A DNA stretch of 64,000 nucleotides from Palleniella intestinalis (GCF_013166595.1 NZ_JABKKG010000005.1:250083-314082); one strand, 5' to 3'; positions 52,589 to 62,283 are shown, numbered from the stretch's first letter. Program-made: numbers and translations. Notes: generated by a model from the letters alone, not told the origin.

Positions 52589-52612
52589 TTTTTCCCGATT
52601 TCATCGGAAAAA
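52589..52612 (-). terminator. Possible terminator after priA
   Basis: A stem of ATCGGAAAAA with TTTTTCCCGAT (one bulge), about 6 bases beyond the priA stop. There is no clear U-run on the minus strand outside the stem. Confidence 0.35.
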
Positions 52613-52617
52613 CACCT

Positions 52618-54852
52618 TTATTGAGGGTCTACATCATAATAGACTTGCAGACTTGCATAGCGTTTGTCCTGCATGATGATTTGGCGTATCTGACGCAGGC
52701 ACAGGCGCACCCTCGGCAAGTCTATCCCCGGTTCAAGTTTCAGGACTATCTTTCGTATGTTCATCGATTTCACACGTGCTACGGAGGGGCGGTCGGGTCC
52801 TAACACACGTGAGCCGAAAATCTGTCTCATCCTGCCTGCCATCTCTATGCCTGCCGTCTCGACTACGGGGTCTTTGGCATGGCGGAGATAGACATAGATA
52901 AGCCGGTAAAATGGGGGATATTTGAACATCTGACGCTCTTCGCACTGCGTTTTGTAGAATGTCCGATAATCGTTTCTTACCACCTGCCCGATGACCGGCA
53001 CATCGGGCTGCTTCGTTTGCAGTATGACAAGTCCCTGCCCCTCTTTCCTGCCTGCCCTGCCCGACACCTGCGAGAGCATTTGGAAACCTCGTTCATAGGC
53101 GCGGAAGTCGGGAGTGTTGAGGATAGAGTCGGCATTCACTATGCCGACAACGCTCACATTGCCGAAATCAAGCCCCTTGCTGACCATCTGAGTGCCTATC
53201 AGCACATTCGTTTTTCCTGCGGAGAAATCGGCTATTATGCGTGCATGGGCGTTCTTTGTGCGTGTTGTGTCGAGGTCCATCCTTGCCACTTTGACCTCAG
53301 GAAACAGTTCCATGAGTTTCTCCTCGACCTTCTCCGTTCCGTAACCGTGGTCACGCACATCGGTACAGAAGCACGACGGGCATTTTTTCGGTATCTGATA
53401 GGTGTATCCGCAGTAATGGCATGTCAGCCGGTCTGTTGTCTTGTGCATCGTCAGCGAGACATCGCAGTTCTCGCATTTGGGCACCCAGCCACAGTCACGG
53501 CATTCGACAATGGGCGCGAAACCTCGGCGGTTAAGGAACAGGATGACCTGTTTTCCGTCGGAAATCGCCGATTTCATCGCTTCAACAAGCCTTGGCGAGA
53601 ATGGTCCGTACATCATTTTCCGACGTTGCATGTCAGCCGTGTTGACAATCTCTATCTTCGGCAGCTGCAGCCCACGATACCTTTCCGTAAGCTGAACAAG
53701 GCGGAATTTGCCGGAAAGTGCATTGTTGAACGATTCCATCGAGGGTGTTGCAGTGCCAAGAACCACTTTCGCGCCATGCTTTTTCGCCAGCATCATCGCC
53801 ACACTGCGTGCATGATAGCGTGGTGCAGGGTCTTGCTGCTTGAACGAAGGGTCATGCTCCTCGTCGATGATTATCAGCCCAAGGTTAGTGAAAGGCAGCA
53901 GTACGGCACTGCGTGCGCCAAGGATAATCTTGTATGGATTATCGGAGAGTTGCTTCTGCCATATCTCCACGCGCTCCGCATCACTGTATTTTGAGTGATA
54001 AATGCCCATTTCATCGCCAAAAACACATTGCAACCTCTGCATTATCTGGACAGTAAGGGCTATTTCAGGAAGTATGTAAAGCACCTGCTTTCCTGCCTTG
54101 ACAGCATCCCTGATAAGGTGGATGTATATCTCTGTCTTGCCGGAGCCTGTTACCCCTTGCAGCAGTACAGGGATTGTTCCAGCAGCATTCACTTCGTCAT
54201 AAGCCTTCGTCTGTGCTTCCGACAGTGGCTTTATGCGCTCCATGTGGTTATCGCCACCTGTGCTAAGCCTGCCGACAGGCACTTCGTAAGTCTCGAGTAT
54301 GCCACGGTCGATGAGAGCCTTCACGACGGCAGATGTGGCATGTGCCGTGTTCATAAGTTCTTCCTTGGTGACACCTTCGTTTTCCCCGATTAAATCGGCA
54401 AAAACTGCAAGCACCTGCGACTGTTTCGCTGCACGCCGCACCATCTCCTTGGCTATGGCTTGCTCCTTAGCTCCTTGGTAGCTTCTTGTGAAGCGAATCC
54501 ATGTTTCTGTCTTAGCCCTGTAGCCGTCCTCCTGCTTCAGTCCGGCGGGCATTGCTGCACGATAGATGTCGCCGATAGGGCAGATATAGTACTCCGCCAT
54601 CCATTTCCATATATCATACTGTGACGTTAGCAGCACAGGCTTTTCGTCCAAGACATCGATGACCGCCTTCACTTCCACGCCTTTCGGCTCCTCATCATGA
54701 ATCCGTACAGCAAGGGCGGTGTATGTCTTCGACTTACCCAGTGGGACAAGGAGGCGCACAAAGGGACAGACACGCTGCTCCATTCCCTCCGGAATGGAAT
54801 AGGTCAGGAGCCCTTCCACTCCCAATGGCAATATGCAGTCAATGTATTTCAA
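52618..54852 (-). CDS. priA: Primosomal replication-restart helicase PriA
   Basis: Reloads the replisome at stalled forks. The 744-residue protein has an N-terminal 3'-DNA-binding part (1-105) and a superfamily 2 helicase core with Walker A GVTGSGKT (233-240) and DEEH (330-333). The zinc-binding insert has eight cysteines at 451, 454, 460, 463, 478, 481, 491 and 494. A C-terminal helicase lobe (VLIGTQMVSKGLDF, SQVSGRAGRKEG) follows. It is transcribed from its own TAnnTTTG-type promoter. A long antisense frame at 52879-53994 is an artefact. Confidence 0.97.
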   Translation of the reverse strand: MKYIDCILPLGVEGLLTYSIPEGMEQRVCPFVRLLVPLGKSKTYTALAVRIHDEEPKGVEVKAVIDVLDEKPVLLTSQYDIWKWMAEYYICPIGDIYRAAMPAGLKQEDGYRAKTETWIRFTRSYQGAKEQAIAKEMVRRAAKQSQVLAVFADLIGENEGVTKEELMNTAHATSAVVKALIDRGILETYEVPVGRLSTGGDNHMERIKPLSEAQTKAYDEVNAAGTIPVLLQGVTGSGKTEIYIHLIRDAVKAGKQVLYILPEIALTVQIMQRLQCVFGDEMGIYHSKYSDAERVEIWQKQLSDNPYKIILGARSAVLLPFTNLGLIIIDEEHDPSFKQQDPAPRYHARSVAMMLAKKHGAKVVLGTATPSMESFNNALSGKFRLVQLTERYRGLQLPKIEIVNTADMQRRKMMYGPFSPRLVEAMKSAISDGKQVILFLNRRGFAPIVECRDCGWVPKCENCDVSLTMHKTTDRLTCHYCGYTYQIPKKCPSCFCTDVRDHGYGTEKVEEKLMELFPEVKVARMDLDTTRTKNAHARIIADFSAGKTNVLIGTQMVSKGLDFGNVSVVGIVNADSILNTPDFRAYERGFQMLSQVSGRAGRKEGQGLVILQTKQPDVPVIGQVVRNDYRTFYKTQCEERQMFKYPPFYRLIYVYLRHAKDPVVETAGIEMAGRMRQIFGSRVLGPDRPSVARVKSMNIRKIVLKLEPGIDLPRVRLCLRQIRQIIMQDKRYASLQVYYDVDPQ

Positions 54853-54888
54853 AAATATTATTGTATTACTTTCGCTTTATCTGTCATA

Positions 54889-54896
54889 CAAAAGTA
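54889..54896 (-). promoter_or_regulatory. Promoter -7 box of priA
   Basis: The minus strand reads TACTTTTG, a TAnnTTTG match, 37 bases before the priA ATG and just past the terminator at 54903. Confidence 0.5.
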
Positions 54897-54902
54897 AGCA
54901 AA

Positions 54903-54937
54903 AAAAAGCAGACTTCTTATGCTGAAGTCTGCTTTTT
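54903..54937 (-). terminator. Terminator of the beta-barrel/T9SS transcript
   Basis: A 14-bp perfect stem (54903-54916 with 54924-54937) ending in T-runs on the minus strand, 20 bases beyond the stop at 54957. Confidence 0.85.
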
Positions 54938-54956
54938 ATATTGTGTTATGATATTT

Positions 54957-55541
54957 TTAGAAATACACAGCCAAGCCTATCTGCCATGCGCCTGTCTTTA
55001 TATTGCTCACGGCATCGCCTATACTGGCTTCGGCAGTCTTGCCGCATGGGATATTATAGTTTGCCTTTACCTCAAGGTGGTTGAGAAGCATTGCACCGAG
55101 ACCGACATTCACACTGAACTGGCTTGATTTCATTGTCCAGTCCTGAATCTTCTCATCGCCGACACGGAAGGCAAACTGTGGACCTGCGAAGACGAACACG
55201 CTTGCCTTGTCACCGAAGCCGAACCCTTTGCGGACGTTCAGTGGTATGGCAATACTCTTTGATGTAATGCTGAAAGATTCATTGTCATCCACATCAGTGA
55301 GCTTGCCTTTGCGCTGGTCATAAACAGCGGAAGCATCAATGTCAAATCCGAGAGGAAGGCCGATTTTCACTGTCGGTCCGACATAGAAGCCGTTACGGTT
55401 GGATGCGTCAAGCACACTATTGTCCAAAGACATGTGAGTGATGTTCATACCACCACGAAGACCGAACTTAACTTTTGCCTGTGAGTTTGCCACGAAAGCA
55501 AGCATCACAATGGCGATAGCTATAAACTTTTTCATTTCCAC
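54957..55541 (-). CDS. Outer-membrane beta-barrel protein (PorT/OMP_b-brl_2-like)
   Basis: 194 residues with a signal peptide (MKKFIAIAIVMLAFVANSQA, from Met1 or Met3). It forms an eight-stranded small barrel: KVKFGLRGGMNITHM, GFYVGPTVKIGLPLGFDIDASAVY, KASVFVFAGPQFAFRVG and a C-terminal aromatic VYF. It resembles the porin-like family that includes T9SS PorT, but this fold is very common in Bacteroidetes. The gene lies 48 bases after gldN, so it may belong to the T9SS transcript. Confidence 0.82.
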   Translation of the reverse strand: MEMKKFIAIAIVMLAFVANSQAKVKFGLRGGMNITHMSLDNSVLDASNRNGFYVGPTVKIGLPLGFDIDASAVYDQRKGKLTDVDDNESFSITSKSIAIPLNVRKGFGFGDKASVFVFAGPQFAFRVGDEKIQDWTMKSSQFSVNVGLGAMLLNHLEVKANYNIPCGKTAEASIGDAVSNIKTGAWQIGLAVYF

Positions 55542-55589
55542 TAAATGTTATTATGTTTTCAATTGTTTAATGACATCCATACCTTCTCT

Positions 55590-56636
55590 TTAATGACGCT
55601 CACGCCTTACCGAAACTCTTGCCGAGCCGGAAGAGGATGCAGAGCTGCGCTTTGTTGAAGGTTTTGCCGATGAAACCGATGTTTTTTTGCCACCACGGCG
55701 GTTATTTGAGCGACGCAATTTCTTGGAAGCCTTCTTGTCAAGGTTAGCCTTTGCGATACTGTCAAGAGAGTCTTTCCGTGCCGGATCGCCATAGACATTT
55801 GTCTCGAAAGCCTTCAGTTCCGCCTCAATCTTCATCTGTTCCTTCTTCATTGCAGAGTCATTAGGGCAGTACTGTGCCAAGGTTCTGCCAAGCATGTTGT
55901 TGGTCTTGTAAATCTGTCCTTGGTACATGTTCTGCGTAAAGTAGTCGTCGGCAGACATTGTCGCCGCATTGTTGAGGTCGCTTGTCATGACAACCTGCTT
56001 GGAAAGATGAGAAGCGAGGTCGTCATACTTCACCCAGAACAGCGGATATTTGGCGGTTCCATCGCCGAAATCGTCCTCGCGTGACATGATAGGACAGAGG
56101 GCAAGCACTTTCTTTCGGAACGAAGAGTTCGCCTGGTCGTAATACGCTGCTTCCTTGACATAATAGGATTTCACCTCACGTGAAGGAATATCCGCGTTCT
56201 CTATATGCAGGCGTCCGTTGTCATCGCGCGTATAATATATATGGTAATTGTCAAGGACAGACAATGGCTTCACCCTTGCAGCGTCATTGAACACCTCATT
56301 GCCGTCAATGCGATACTCATAAGCAGGGACACGACCGGAGAGCACAAGTTTGAAGATGTATGTGAACAGGTTCATCTGACTGCCCACAGGCTCCACCGGA
56401 TAGTACAGTCCTGCATTGGCACTCTCCATCAGGTTCAGTTCCCGATAGATGTCCCTGCGCCAGACAACATCCTCGTCCATCGCCGCCGATGTCGGGAAAG
56501 AAATCTGCGCACGAGTGGTGAGATTGTTGGCGTTTGACGCCGCCTGCTGTTTCTGCTGGTTGCGTCGTGCCTGCGGCTGTGCACCTGCCGTAAGGGCAAA
56601 CAGCAGCATTGCCATAAATATAAGTGACTTATTCAT
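55590..56636 (-). CDS. gldN: Type IX secretion ring component GldN/PorN
   Basis: Periplasmic partner of GldK in the T9SS ring at the outer membrane. The 348 residues have a signal peptide (LLFALTAGAQ). The conserved GldN body includes DEDVVWRRDIYRELNL, NLFTYIFKLVLSGRVPAYEY and the EDFGDGTAKYPLFWVKYDDL region. The last 60 residues are a basic Ser/Arg/Lys-rich tail (RRGGKKTSVSSAKPSTKRSS), not part of the usual core. It ends the porP-K-L-M-N order. Confidence 0.95.
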   Translation of the reverse strand: MNKSLIFMAMLLFALTAGAQPQARRNQQKQQAASNANNLTTRAQISFPTSAAMDEDVVWRRDIYRELNLMESANAGLYYPVEPVGSQMNLFTYIFKLVLSGRVPAYEYRIDGNEVFNDAARVKPLSVLDNYHIYYTRDDNGRLHIENADIPSREVKSYYVKEAAYYDQANSSFRKKVLALCPIMSREDDFGDGTAKYPLFWVKYDDLASHLSKQVVMTSDLNNAATMSADDYFTQNMYQGQIYKTNNMLGRTLAQYCPNDSAMKKEQMKIEAELKAFETNVYGDPARKDSLDSIAKANLDKKASKKLRRSNNRRGGKKTSVSSAKPSTKRSSASSSGSARVSVRRERH

Positions 56637-56753
56637 ATTCTGAATGTTGATAGCCCCGTAATCATTCGCTTTCGGGGAAGGTTCTGTTTGTATTATTCAA
56701 AGAGGCCTGCACCGCTTTCCCATTGCAGGAAACGTGTCACATCCTCCATACCT

Positions 56754-58304
56754 TTACTTGATAATCACCTCCATAGAGGCAGGGAGCTTGCGTGAGATTC
56801 CGTCCGGTCCTACCGCTGTTATGCGTGAGATGTAGAACCGCTTGTTACGTGAGAGCTTGCGGAACGTGTCAATCTGCCGTGCGGAGAATGACGCACCGGA
56901 ACTTACCATTGGCACTGCGTTGCCCATATTGTCGAAGAAGACAGCCTCAAAACTTGTGACCTTGAACTCAATGTCAAGCAGTCCGTCGTCTATCGCGGCA
57001 CGGATTCCGCCGGCATTCATGAGCGTTGCTTTTGGCAATCCTCCTCCGCGGAAGCGGTCAGTGCCAAGAGGGATGTATGCAGTCGGGTCAGGCAGCTTAC
57101 GGACATGGAACGTGTACTGCCCCATCTGCTGCGGTTTGCCTGTCTGCATGGAAGACACAGTGATTGTGACATCCTTGCCTACGCTTGCCGGGCGTGCTAT
57201 GTACTTGCCTGGTCCTGTAGGCTGGAGCGTGCCGCCTGTCATGGTTGCAGTGACTTTGTTGAGGGGTACACCCGGAACGGATATGCTTATAGGGTTGGAA
57301 TATCCGGCATAGAGCACGTTCATGAGGTCGGCACTGACAGTTGCCGACGGGTCTACGACGGTGTATTTCTGCTCAAAATCACGGCGTATGGTCTCGCCAT
57401 TGCCGTTAAGCATTGTAAGATAGCCCGAGAGAGTGAAGTCGCCTGTCTTTCCGGCAACGAACTCATAGGTGTTGTTCGGCAGGTTCATCTCCCGTCCGCC
57501 GATAAAGATGCGCGGCTGTTGTGTGGTGTCCACCGCCGCCATGACTATCTTTGCCGAGAACTTGTCGCCACGGACAACGGTCTGAGCGTTAGGGATTACG
57601 AATGCCGAGAGCTTGTTGACGCGGATGTCCTTGACATCAATGTTGCTGACAAGTGTGTGGAGCACCTCACCCTCCGCATAGCGGATGTCGTTCTGCAGCT
57701 TGCTTAGCATGGTCACGGCGGCAGCGACAGGCATGCCTTCGAAGGTGTATTCCTCCCATGACTTGTTATAAGGATTGGACTTGCCGGTAATCTTTGTGGC
57801 AAAGTTCCCGCTTATAATCCTGCGCTGGTTATCATCGGTTATGAGCTTGAGGATGCGCTCGCGATAAGCGTCGATTGCTTTCCGAAGTGCCGGTCCCTTG
57901 CCGCTTCCGGGGGAAAGCATCACCTGATTGGCAGCCTCAAGGTCATCCACGCGCTCAATGTTGTCCACATCTCCGTCGTCACCGTCAGCCTCTTTGACAA
58001 TAGCCACCTTAAGATCCTGCGCCATATTGTACAAAGAGTCACTCATCTGCTTCACCCAATGGGCTTTCGCAAACCACTCCTTGACCTTCTGAGGGTTAGC
58101 CTTCATCTGCTCCTCAAAGTCCTTATAGATGGCGAGGTTCTGCTTCTGGGCATTCTCTGTGGTACGGTTAAGGCTCTCATCGACAAGGCTGAACCCCTCA
58201 AGCACCTCATTGGAGATGTTCATCGCCAACATAGCCATGAGGACGACGTACATGAGGTTAATCATCTTCTGGCGAGGAGAGGTGTAATTCTTCTTTATAG
58301 CCAT
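56754..58304 (-). CDS. gldM: Type IX secretion motor component GldM/PorM
   Basis: With GldL it forms the proton-driven rotary motor of the T9SS; its large periplasmic part reaches the GldK/GldN ring. The 516 residues have one N-terminal membrane helix (about 14-34, MINLMYVVLMAMLAMNIS). A helical region follows, then periplasmic beta domains, for example VVDPSATVSADLMNVLYAG with NPISISVPG, and a C-terminal part ending MEVIIK. It begins 5 bases after the gldL stop. Length is typical. Confidence 0.96.
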   Translation of the reverse strand: MAIKKNYTSPRQKMINLMYVVLMAMLAMNISNEVLEGFSLVDESLNRTTENAQKQNLAIYKDFEEQMKANPQKVKEWFAKAHWVKQMSDSLYNMAQDLKVAIVKEADGDDGDVDNIERVDDLEAANQVMLSPGSGKGPALRKAIDAYRERILKLITDDNQRRIISGNFATKITGKSNPYNKSWEEYTFEGMPVAAAVTMLSKLQNDIRYAEGEVLHTLVSNIDVKDIRVNKLSAFVIPNAQTVVRGDKFSAKIVMAAVDTTQQPRIFIGGREMNLPNNTYEFVAGKTGDFTLSGYLTMLNGNGETIRRDFEQKYTVVDPSATVSADLMNVLYAGYSNPISISVPGVPLNKVTATMTGGTLQPTGPGKYIARPASVGKDVTITVSSMQTGKPQQMGQYTFHVRKLPDPTAYIPLGTDRFRGGGLPKATLMNAGGIRAAIDDGLLDIEFKVTSFEAVFFDNMGNAVPMVSSGASFSARQIDTFRKLSRNKRFYISRITAVGPDGISRKLPASMEVIIK

Positions 58305-58309
58305 TGTCT

Positions 58310-59128
58310 TTACTTAGCTTGTACATTCATATTCACAGACATTGCCTCAATCATTCTCGCATAGATAGTGTTAAGGTCGGCTATCTGCTGAGCAAGCCTG
58401 CGTGTCTGATCGTTTATTTCATCCTGTGTGGTAATCTGCTGTGAAGCCGACTTCAGCTGCATCTCATAGACACGCGCGATGCCTGTCAGTGTGCGGTTAA
58501 GGTTCTCCATCTCCTCAGAGTCGGTGGTGAGACGCTCACTCTGCGCACCCACTTTCAGCAGGAGTCCGTTGAGTTCGTTCAGACGGTCAACATAGGTTGT
58601 CGTAGCCTCTTCCATCGCCTCGGCAGTCTCACGGGTCACCGCCGGTGCCGGTGCGCCGACCACTCCGCCGCCGACAATGACAGGAGATGCGCCAGGCTGC
58701 TGGACATTTGCAGGAGTTTCGGCTGCCAATGGCTGTCCCACCACTGTTCCACCGACAGTGCCACCACCGAAGATGATAGTGCCGCCTGCCACCGAAGGCG
58801 CTGTCTCAACGGAACTTTCTTCCTCACCGCCATTCTCCTCCTCGGCAAGTTCAGCCGCAAGTTGTGAGTCAGTGGCGAGGTCACGGCCTTCCGCTGTCTT
58901 GTCAAACGGACGGTCGAAGGCTGCGATGAAGAACACAAACACCTCGGTTCCCATACCGATGAACAACATGAGATTGGCTCCCGGCAAGTGGGTGAGCTTG
59001 AACAAGGTTCCGAGGATAACGATAGACGCGCCCCATGAGTAAGCGTAATTCATGAATGTCTGTCCTGCCACGCTGTCCATCCATTTCTGCAGCCGGTAAA
59101 CTATGTTAAATTGACTGTACTTTGCCAT
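58310..59128 (-). CDS. gldL: Type IX secretion motor component GldL/PorL
   Basis: Inner-membrane proton-channel subunit of the T9SS motor. Start 59128 (MAKYSQFNIV) is preferred over 59152. Two helices, about 30-48 and 51-70, carry the membrane Glu in IGMGTEVFVFF (Glu62), the type of residue needed for proton flow. Between them and the C-terminal coiled coil (about 185-265) lies an unusually long low-complexity linker of Glu, then Gly/Val/Pro/Ala. This makes 272 residues, longer than the roughly 215 I recall for Flavobacterium GldL. Confidence 0.94.
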   Translation of the reverse strand: MAKYSQFNIVYRLQKWMDSVAGQTFMNYAYSWGASIVILGTLFKLTHLPGANLMLFIGMGTEVFVFFIAAFDRPFDKTAEGRDLATDSQLAAELAEEENGGEEESSVETAPSVAGGTIIFGGGTVGGTVVGQPLAAETPANVQQPGASPVIVGGGVVGAPAPAVTRETAEAMEEATTTYVDRLNELNGLLLKVGAQSERLTTDSEEMENLNRTLTGIARVYEMQLKSASQQITTQDEINDQTRRLAQQIADLNTIYARMIEAMSVNMNVQAK

Positions 59129-59226
59129 TTTCGTTTCTATTCTATCCGTCACGGGATGCCATGCAAACCGTGGCGCAGGTTTCTGTTATGATATGTCTGT
59201 TCTCTGATTACGGATGTCTCCGCACA

Positions 59227-60684
59227 TTATCTCTTATACTTTTTCTGCTGTTTCCTTGTAGCATTCGTACTGCTTGCAAGTGAGCGTACGCAACGGAAAC
59301 CGACATACGAACGCGGCTGGTTCTGGTATTCCCAAGAGCGCCATGCCGAGCGTATGAACGACTCTGGGTCTTTCCATGAGCCGCCGCGGACGGACTTTTT
59401 CTTCAGACGGTACGGGTCTTCCTTCGCCGCATTGTACTCAAGCTGCGGATTAAGGTCGTTCATGGCCGTCACACCTGCCTCGGTATAGACCGTGGAAGTC
59501 CACTCCGCAACATTGCCCGCCATATCGAACAGTCCGTGACTGTTGGCACCATAGCTGCCTACACGTGATGTTATAAGGTTGCCATCCTCAACATAATTGC
59601 CCTTTTCAGGCTTGAAATTGGCATAGAAGCATCCGCTTTCGCTCTTTGTGTCCGCCTCGTTCCAAGGGAATTCCGTACCGTCCTTGCCACGTGCGGCATA
59701 CTCCCATTCTGCCTCTGTCGGCAGACGGTAGCGCTGGACATAACGTGCCTGAGGACCAAGACCCTTCAGAAGGTACTCCGTGCGCCATGCACAGAAAGCG
59801 TTTGCCTGCTCCCATGTCACTCCGACGACAGGATAATCGTTGTAAGTCGGGTTGGAGAAATAGTTGCGGAGATAGATTTCGTTGTCCGCATTCTTGAAAT
59901 CGTTGACCCAACAGGTTGTGTCCGGGTAAATGTTCACAATGTATGTGTTGAGGAAATCCCACGGACCTGTCAGCTGACGGTTGATGGTCTCGCGGACAAT
60001 GCGTCCTTCATCATCGATATAGGCTGTATCCTTGGAAATCATGACCACCTCGTCCGGGTTGACAGTGATGTCAGTGTTCAGATTGCGCTCTGCCGGATTA
60101 AGACGGTTACGGCGCAGTGCGGCAGCCGTATAGTCATAGATCTCATAGCGATAGTTCATCTGGCTTGCGTCAAGCATCTTCTCCCCCGTCACCGGATTGT
60201 ATGTGTACAGAGACTCTATGGCACGCTGCTCATCCTCGTTAGGCTTTCTCGGCAACTGCTTCTTCCAGTTCAGATGCGGCGTAACGGCATTGCCCTCCTT
60301 GTCCTCGGTAATCATATAGCTCTCGTCACCTCCGTATGCAGGGTCGGCAAGGCGTGTGCGCAGAATGGAGTCGCGCACCCACTGCACAAACTGCTTGTAC
60401 TTGGAATTGCTCACCTCCGTCTCATCCATCCAGAAACCGTCGACACTGATTTCCTTCACCGGCATCTTCTTTCCCCACAGACTGTCCTGCTTCTCAAGAC
60501 CCATCTTAAGGAATCCTCGCTTAACAAGCGTCATGCCGTAAGGCACCGGCTCAGAGAACGGACGCCCTCCGCCGACACCAATGACTTCTCCGCCTTGTCC
60601 TGCGGATGACATCTTCTTGCTGCCCATACAGGCGGAAAGAAGCACCGCCATGGCACAACACATTAATATATATAGTCTTTTCAT
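59227..60684 (-). CDS. gldK: Type IX secretion lipoprotein GldK/PorK
   Basis: Outer-membrane-attached lipoprotein that forms the T9SS ring with GldN. The 485 residues have a lipobox (MAVLLSAC, Cys19) and a formylglycine-generating-enzyme-like (SUMF1) fold. Marks are FWMDETEVSNSKYKQFV, YPVVGVTWEQANAFCAWRTEYL, RLPTEAEWEYAARG and SVRGGSWKDPESFIRSAWR. The family uses the fold structurally, not for sulfatase activation. It lies 35 bases after the PorP-like gene. Confidence 0.96.
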   Translation of the reverse strand: MKRLYILMCCAMAVLLSACMGSKKMSSAGQGGEVIGVGGGRPFSEPVPYGMTLVKRGFLKMGLEKQDSLWGKKMPVKEISVDGFWMDETEVSNSKYKQFVQWVRDSILRTRLADPAYGGDESYMITEDKEGNAVTPHLNWKKQLPRKPNEDEQRAIESLYTYNPVTGEKMLDASQMNYRYEIYDYTAAALRRNRLNPAERNLNTDITVNPDEVVMISKDTAYIDDEGRIVRETINRQLTGPWDFLNTYIVNIYPDTTCWVNDFKNADNEIYLRNYFSNPTYNDYPVVGVTWEQANAFCAWRTEYLLKGLGPQARYVQRYRLPTEAEWEYAARGKDGTEFPWNEADTKSESGCFYANFKPEKGNYVEDGNLITSRVGSYGANSHGLFDMAGNVAEWTSTVYTEAGVTAMNDLNPQLEYNAAKEDPYRLKKKSVRGGSWKDPESFIRSAWRSWEYQNQPRSYVGFRCVRSLASSTNATRKQQKKYKR

Positions 60685-60719
60685 AATCTATTGTTTTTGT
60701 TCCTTGTTCATTTGCCGCA

Positions 60720-61739
60720 TCAAAGTATGCGGACTGCCTTGTGCAGGTTCTTGCCTTTCTTGCCGAGATTGAGGTCCATCCGGTAGCCGACGAACAGTTC
60801 GTGGGAGCCGTTGCCGGGGTTTATGCCATTCGTGTAATACTCATAGCTGTAGCCGACATTCACCCCGCGCAGCTGCATGCCGAGGAGTGCCGTCACGGAG
60901 TTTGTCGGACTGTAGGACAGACCGCCATAGAAGCTGCGTTTCTCACTGGTGTAAACCAAACGTGCGGTGACATCCGCGCGGTACATAACACCGTCAGTCC
61001 TGCCTATGGCGGAGGTTTTCAGGCACAGCAAAGGGTTGCGCAGCCGGAAGGTGTAGCCTGCCGTGGCATAGTAGGAGCGGTCTATCTTCAATTCGTTGGT
61101 CTCCCCGAGATGCACCGTTGGTGCTGTCAGATGCAGTGCCGAGACACCGACATAGAAACTCTTCAGCGTGTAGTACAATCCAGCGGACACATCCACACCT
61201 GAGCCGTTGGCATCATTTGTCGGAAAAGCGGGGTCGGCACTCTCCTCGAGGTCAAGCCCGTCACGCGAAAATTTCTCGGAAAGCAGCCCTCCCTGCACGC
61301 CGATGCTCAGTTCGCCGCCGAAGAGTTTGTGCTTGTAGGCATACTGGGCGGAGATGCGCATGTGGTTGAACAATCCGAGTTTGTCGTTCATAAACTGCAC
61401 CCCGACACCGTGCTTGCTCCTTCCGATGAGGAACGGCATGTCGGCAGCGACATAGGCTGTCTGCGGATTATGCTCAAATCCTGCCATGTCCATGGCGTAG
61501 GCCGCTGTGATGTTCAGCTTCGTCTCCTTGCCTGCAGCAGCAGGGTTGAAACTCGTCTCCATGTCGTAGTAATGGCTGAAAAGCACGTCATACTGCGCTC
61601 TGGCTCCCACCGGGAAAGCCATTGCCACAAGAATCATTGCTATTTTCAGACGATACACCACAACATTATAACGAAGTATTATATTGATTATTGTCTTCTT
61701 GCCCATATTTTTGTTCGTATAATCGCATCTTGACTGCAT
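60720..61739 (-). CDS. PorP/SprF-family type IX secretion outer-membrane protein
   Basis: First gene of the T9SS block. The 339 residues have a signal sequence near 31-48 (KIAMILVAMAFPVGARAQ). The true start may be Met1, Met12 (61706) or Met35 (61637). The conserved YDVLFSHYYDMETSFNPAAAGK opening is the PorP/SprF signature, followed by a barrel with GVGVQFMNDKLGLFNHMRISAQYAY and FYVGVSALHLT. PorP anchors the translocon or surface filaments; the family has many paralogues. Confidence 0.92.
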   Translation of the reverse strand: MQSRCDYTNKNMGKKTIINIILRYNVVVYRLKIAMILVAMAFPVGARAQYDVLFSHYYDMETSFNPAAAGKETKLNITAAYAMDMAGFEHNPQTAYVAADMPFLIGRSKHGVGVQFMNDKLGLFNHMRISAQYAYKHKLFGGELSIGVQGGLLSEKFSRDGLDLEESADPAFPTNDANGSGVDVSAGLYYTLKSFYVGVSALHLTAPTVHLGETNELKIDRSYYATAGYTFRLRNPLLCLKTSAIGRTDGVMYRADVTARLVYTSEKRSFYGGLSYSPTNSVTALLGMQLRGVNVGYSYEYYTNGINPGNGSHELFVGYRMDLNLGKKGKNLHKAVRIL

Positions 61740-61888
61740 TTTCCTTGCCTTGGGAAAACAGAAAAACGACTCAGGAAAGTGTCACGGAATGACGCTCTAT
61801 GCACAACAGACAGATACACAGCTACAAACATTTGATTATCAACAATATAGCCACAAATAACAGAAAAGGCAAAAAGGCGTTCTGCAAA

Positions 61889-61990
61889 TCGTTACCTTTT
61901 GCCATACGAAAGGTAACGATTGACATGGTAAAAGGTTACCTTTTATGGTGTGAAATGTTACCTTTTGCATAGCCAAAGGCAACATTTTGT
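61889..61990. repeat. Intergenic modular repeat cluster, copy E
   Basis: Contains CGTTACCTTTTGCC, CGAAAGGTAACG, AAAAGGTTACCTTTTA, GTTACCTTTTGCAT and AAAGGCAACATTTTG. It lies between the PorP-like gene and the glycosyltransferases. Same family as 338, 15131, 23180 and 51871. Outside this and the terminator, 61740-62283 holds no gene. Confidence 0.7.
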
Positions 61991-62060
61991 AAAACCAATT
62001 CTATACATTTGATTTTCAAATACATACAAAAAGATAATACAAGACCACTTTATACAAACA

Positions 62061-62097
62061 AAAAAGTCCGCAAATATACAAACTTTGCGGACTTTTT
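62061..62097 (-). terminator. Terminator of the glycosyltransferase operon
   Basis: A 14-bp perfect stem (62061-62074 with 62084-62097) with flanking A/T runs, about 190 bases beyond the glycosyltransferase stop. Confidence 0.8.
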
Positions 62098-62283
62098 CGT
62101 ATAATAATGGATTACATTTCTATTCCATTTTGATAAATGTTGCAAAAGCATGATGAAACAAATCTGCCAAAAAGCAGTTGTCTCTCAGCAATATACTAAT
62201 TGGGAAAAAATAATATGAATAACCTTGTTGACACACTCATTTCCCGTCACAAAAATGCCGACCGGAGACTTTATGCACAATTC

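Noticed and set aside
52879..53994. 371-codon open frame antisense to priA
   Set aside because: It lies wholly within the well-conserved priA helicase and zinc region and shows no protein family features.
59227..60684. GldK read as a sulfatase-activating enzyme
   Set aside because: The SUMF1 fold is present, but the lipobox and the T9SS gene order show the structural ring role; no sulfatase is nearby.
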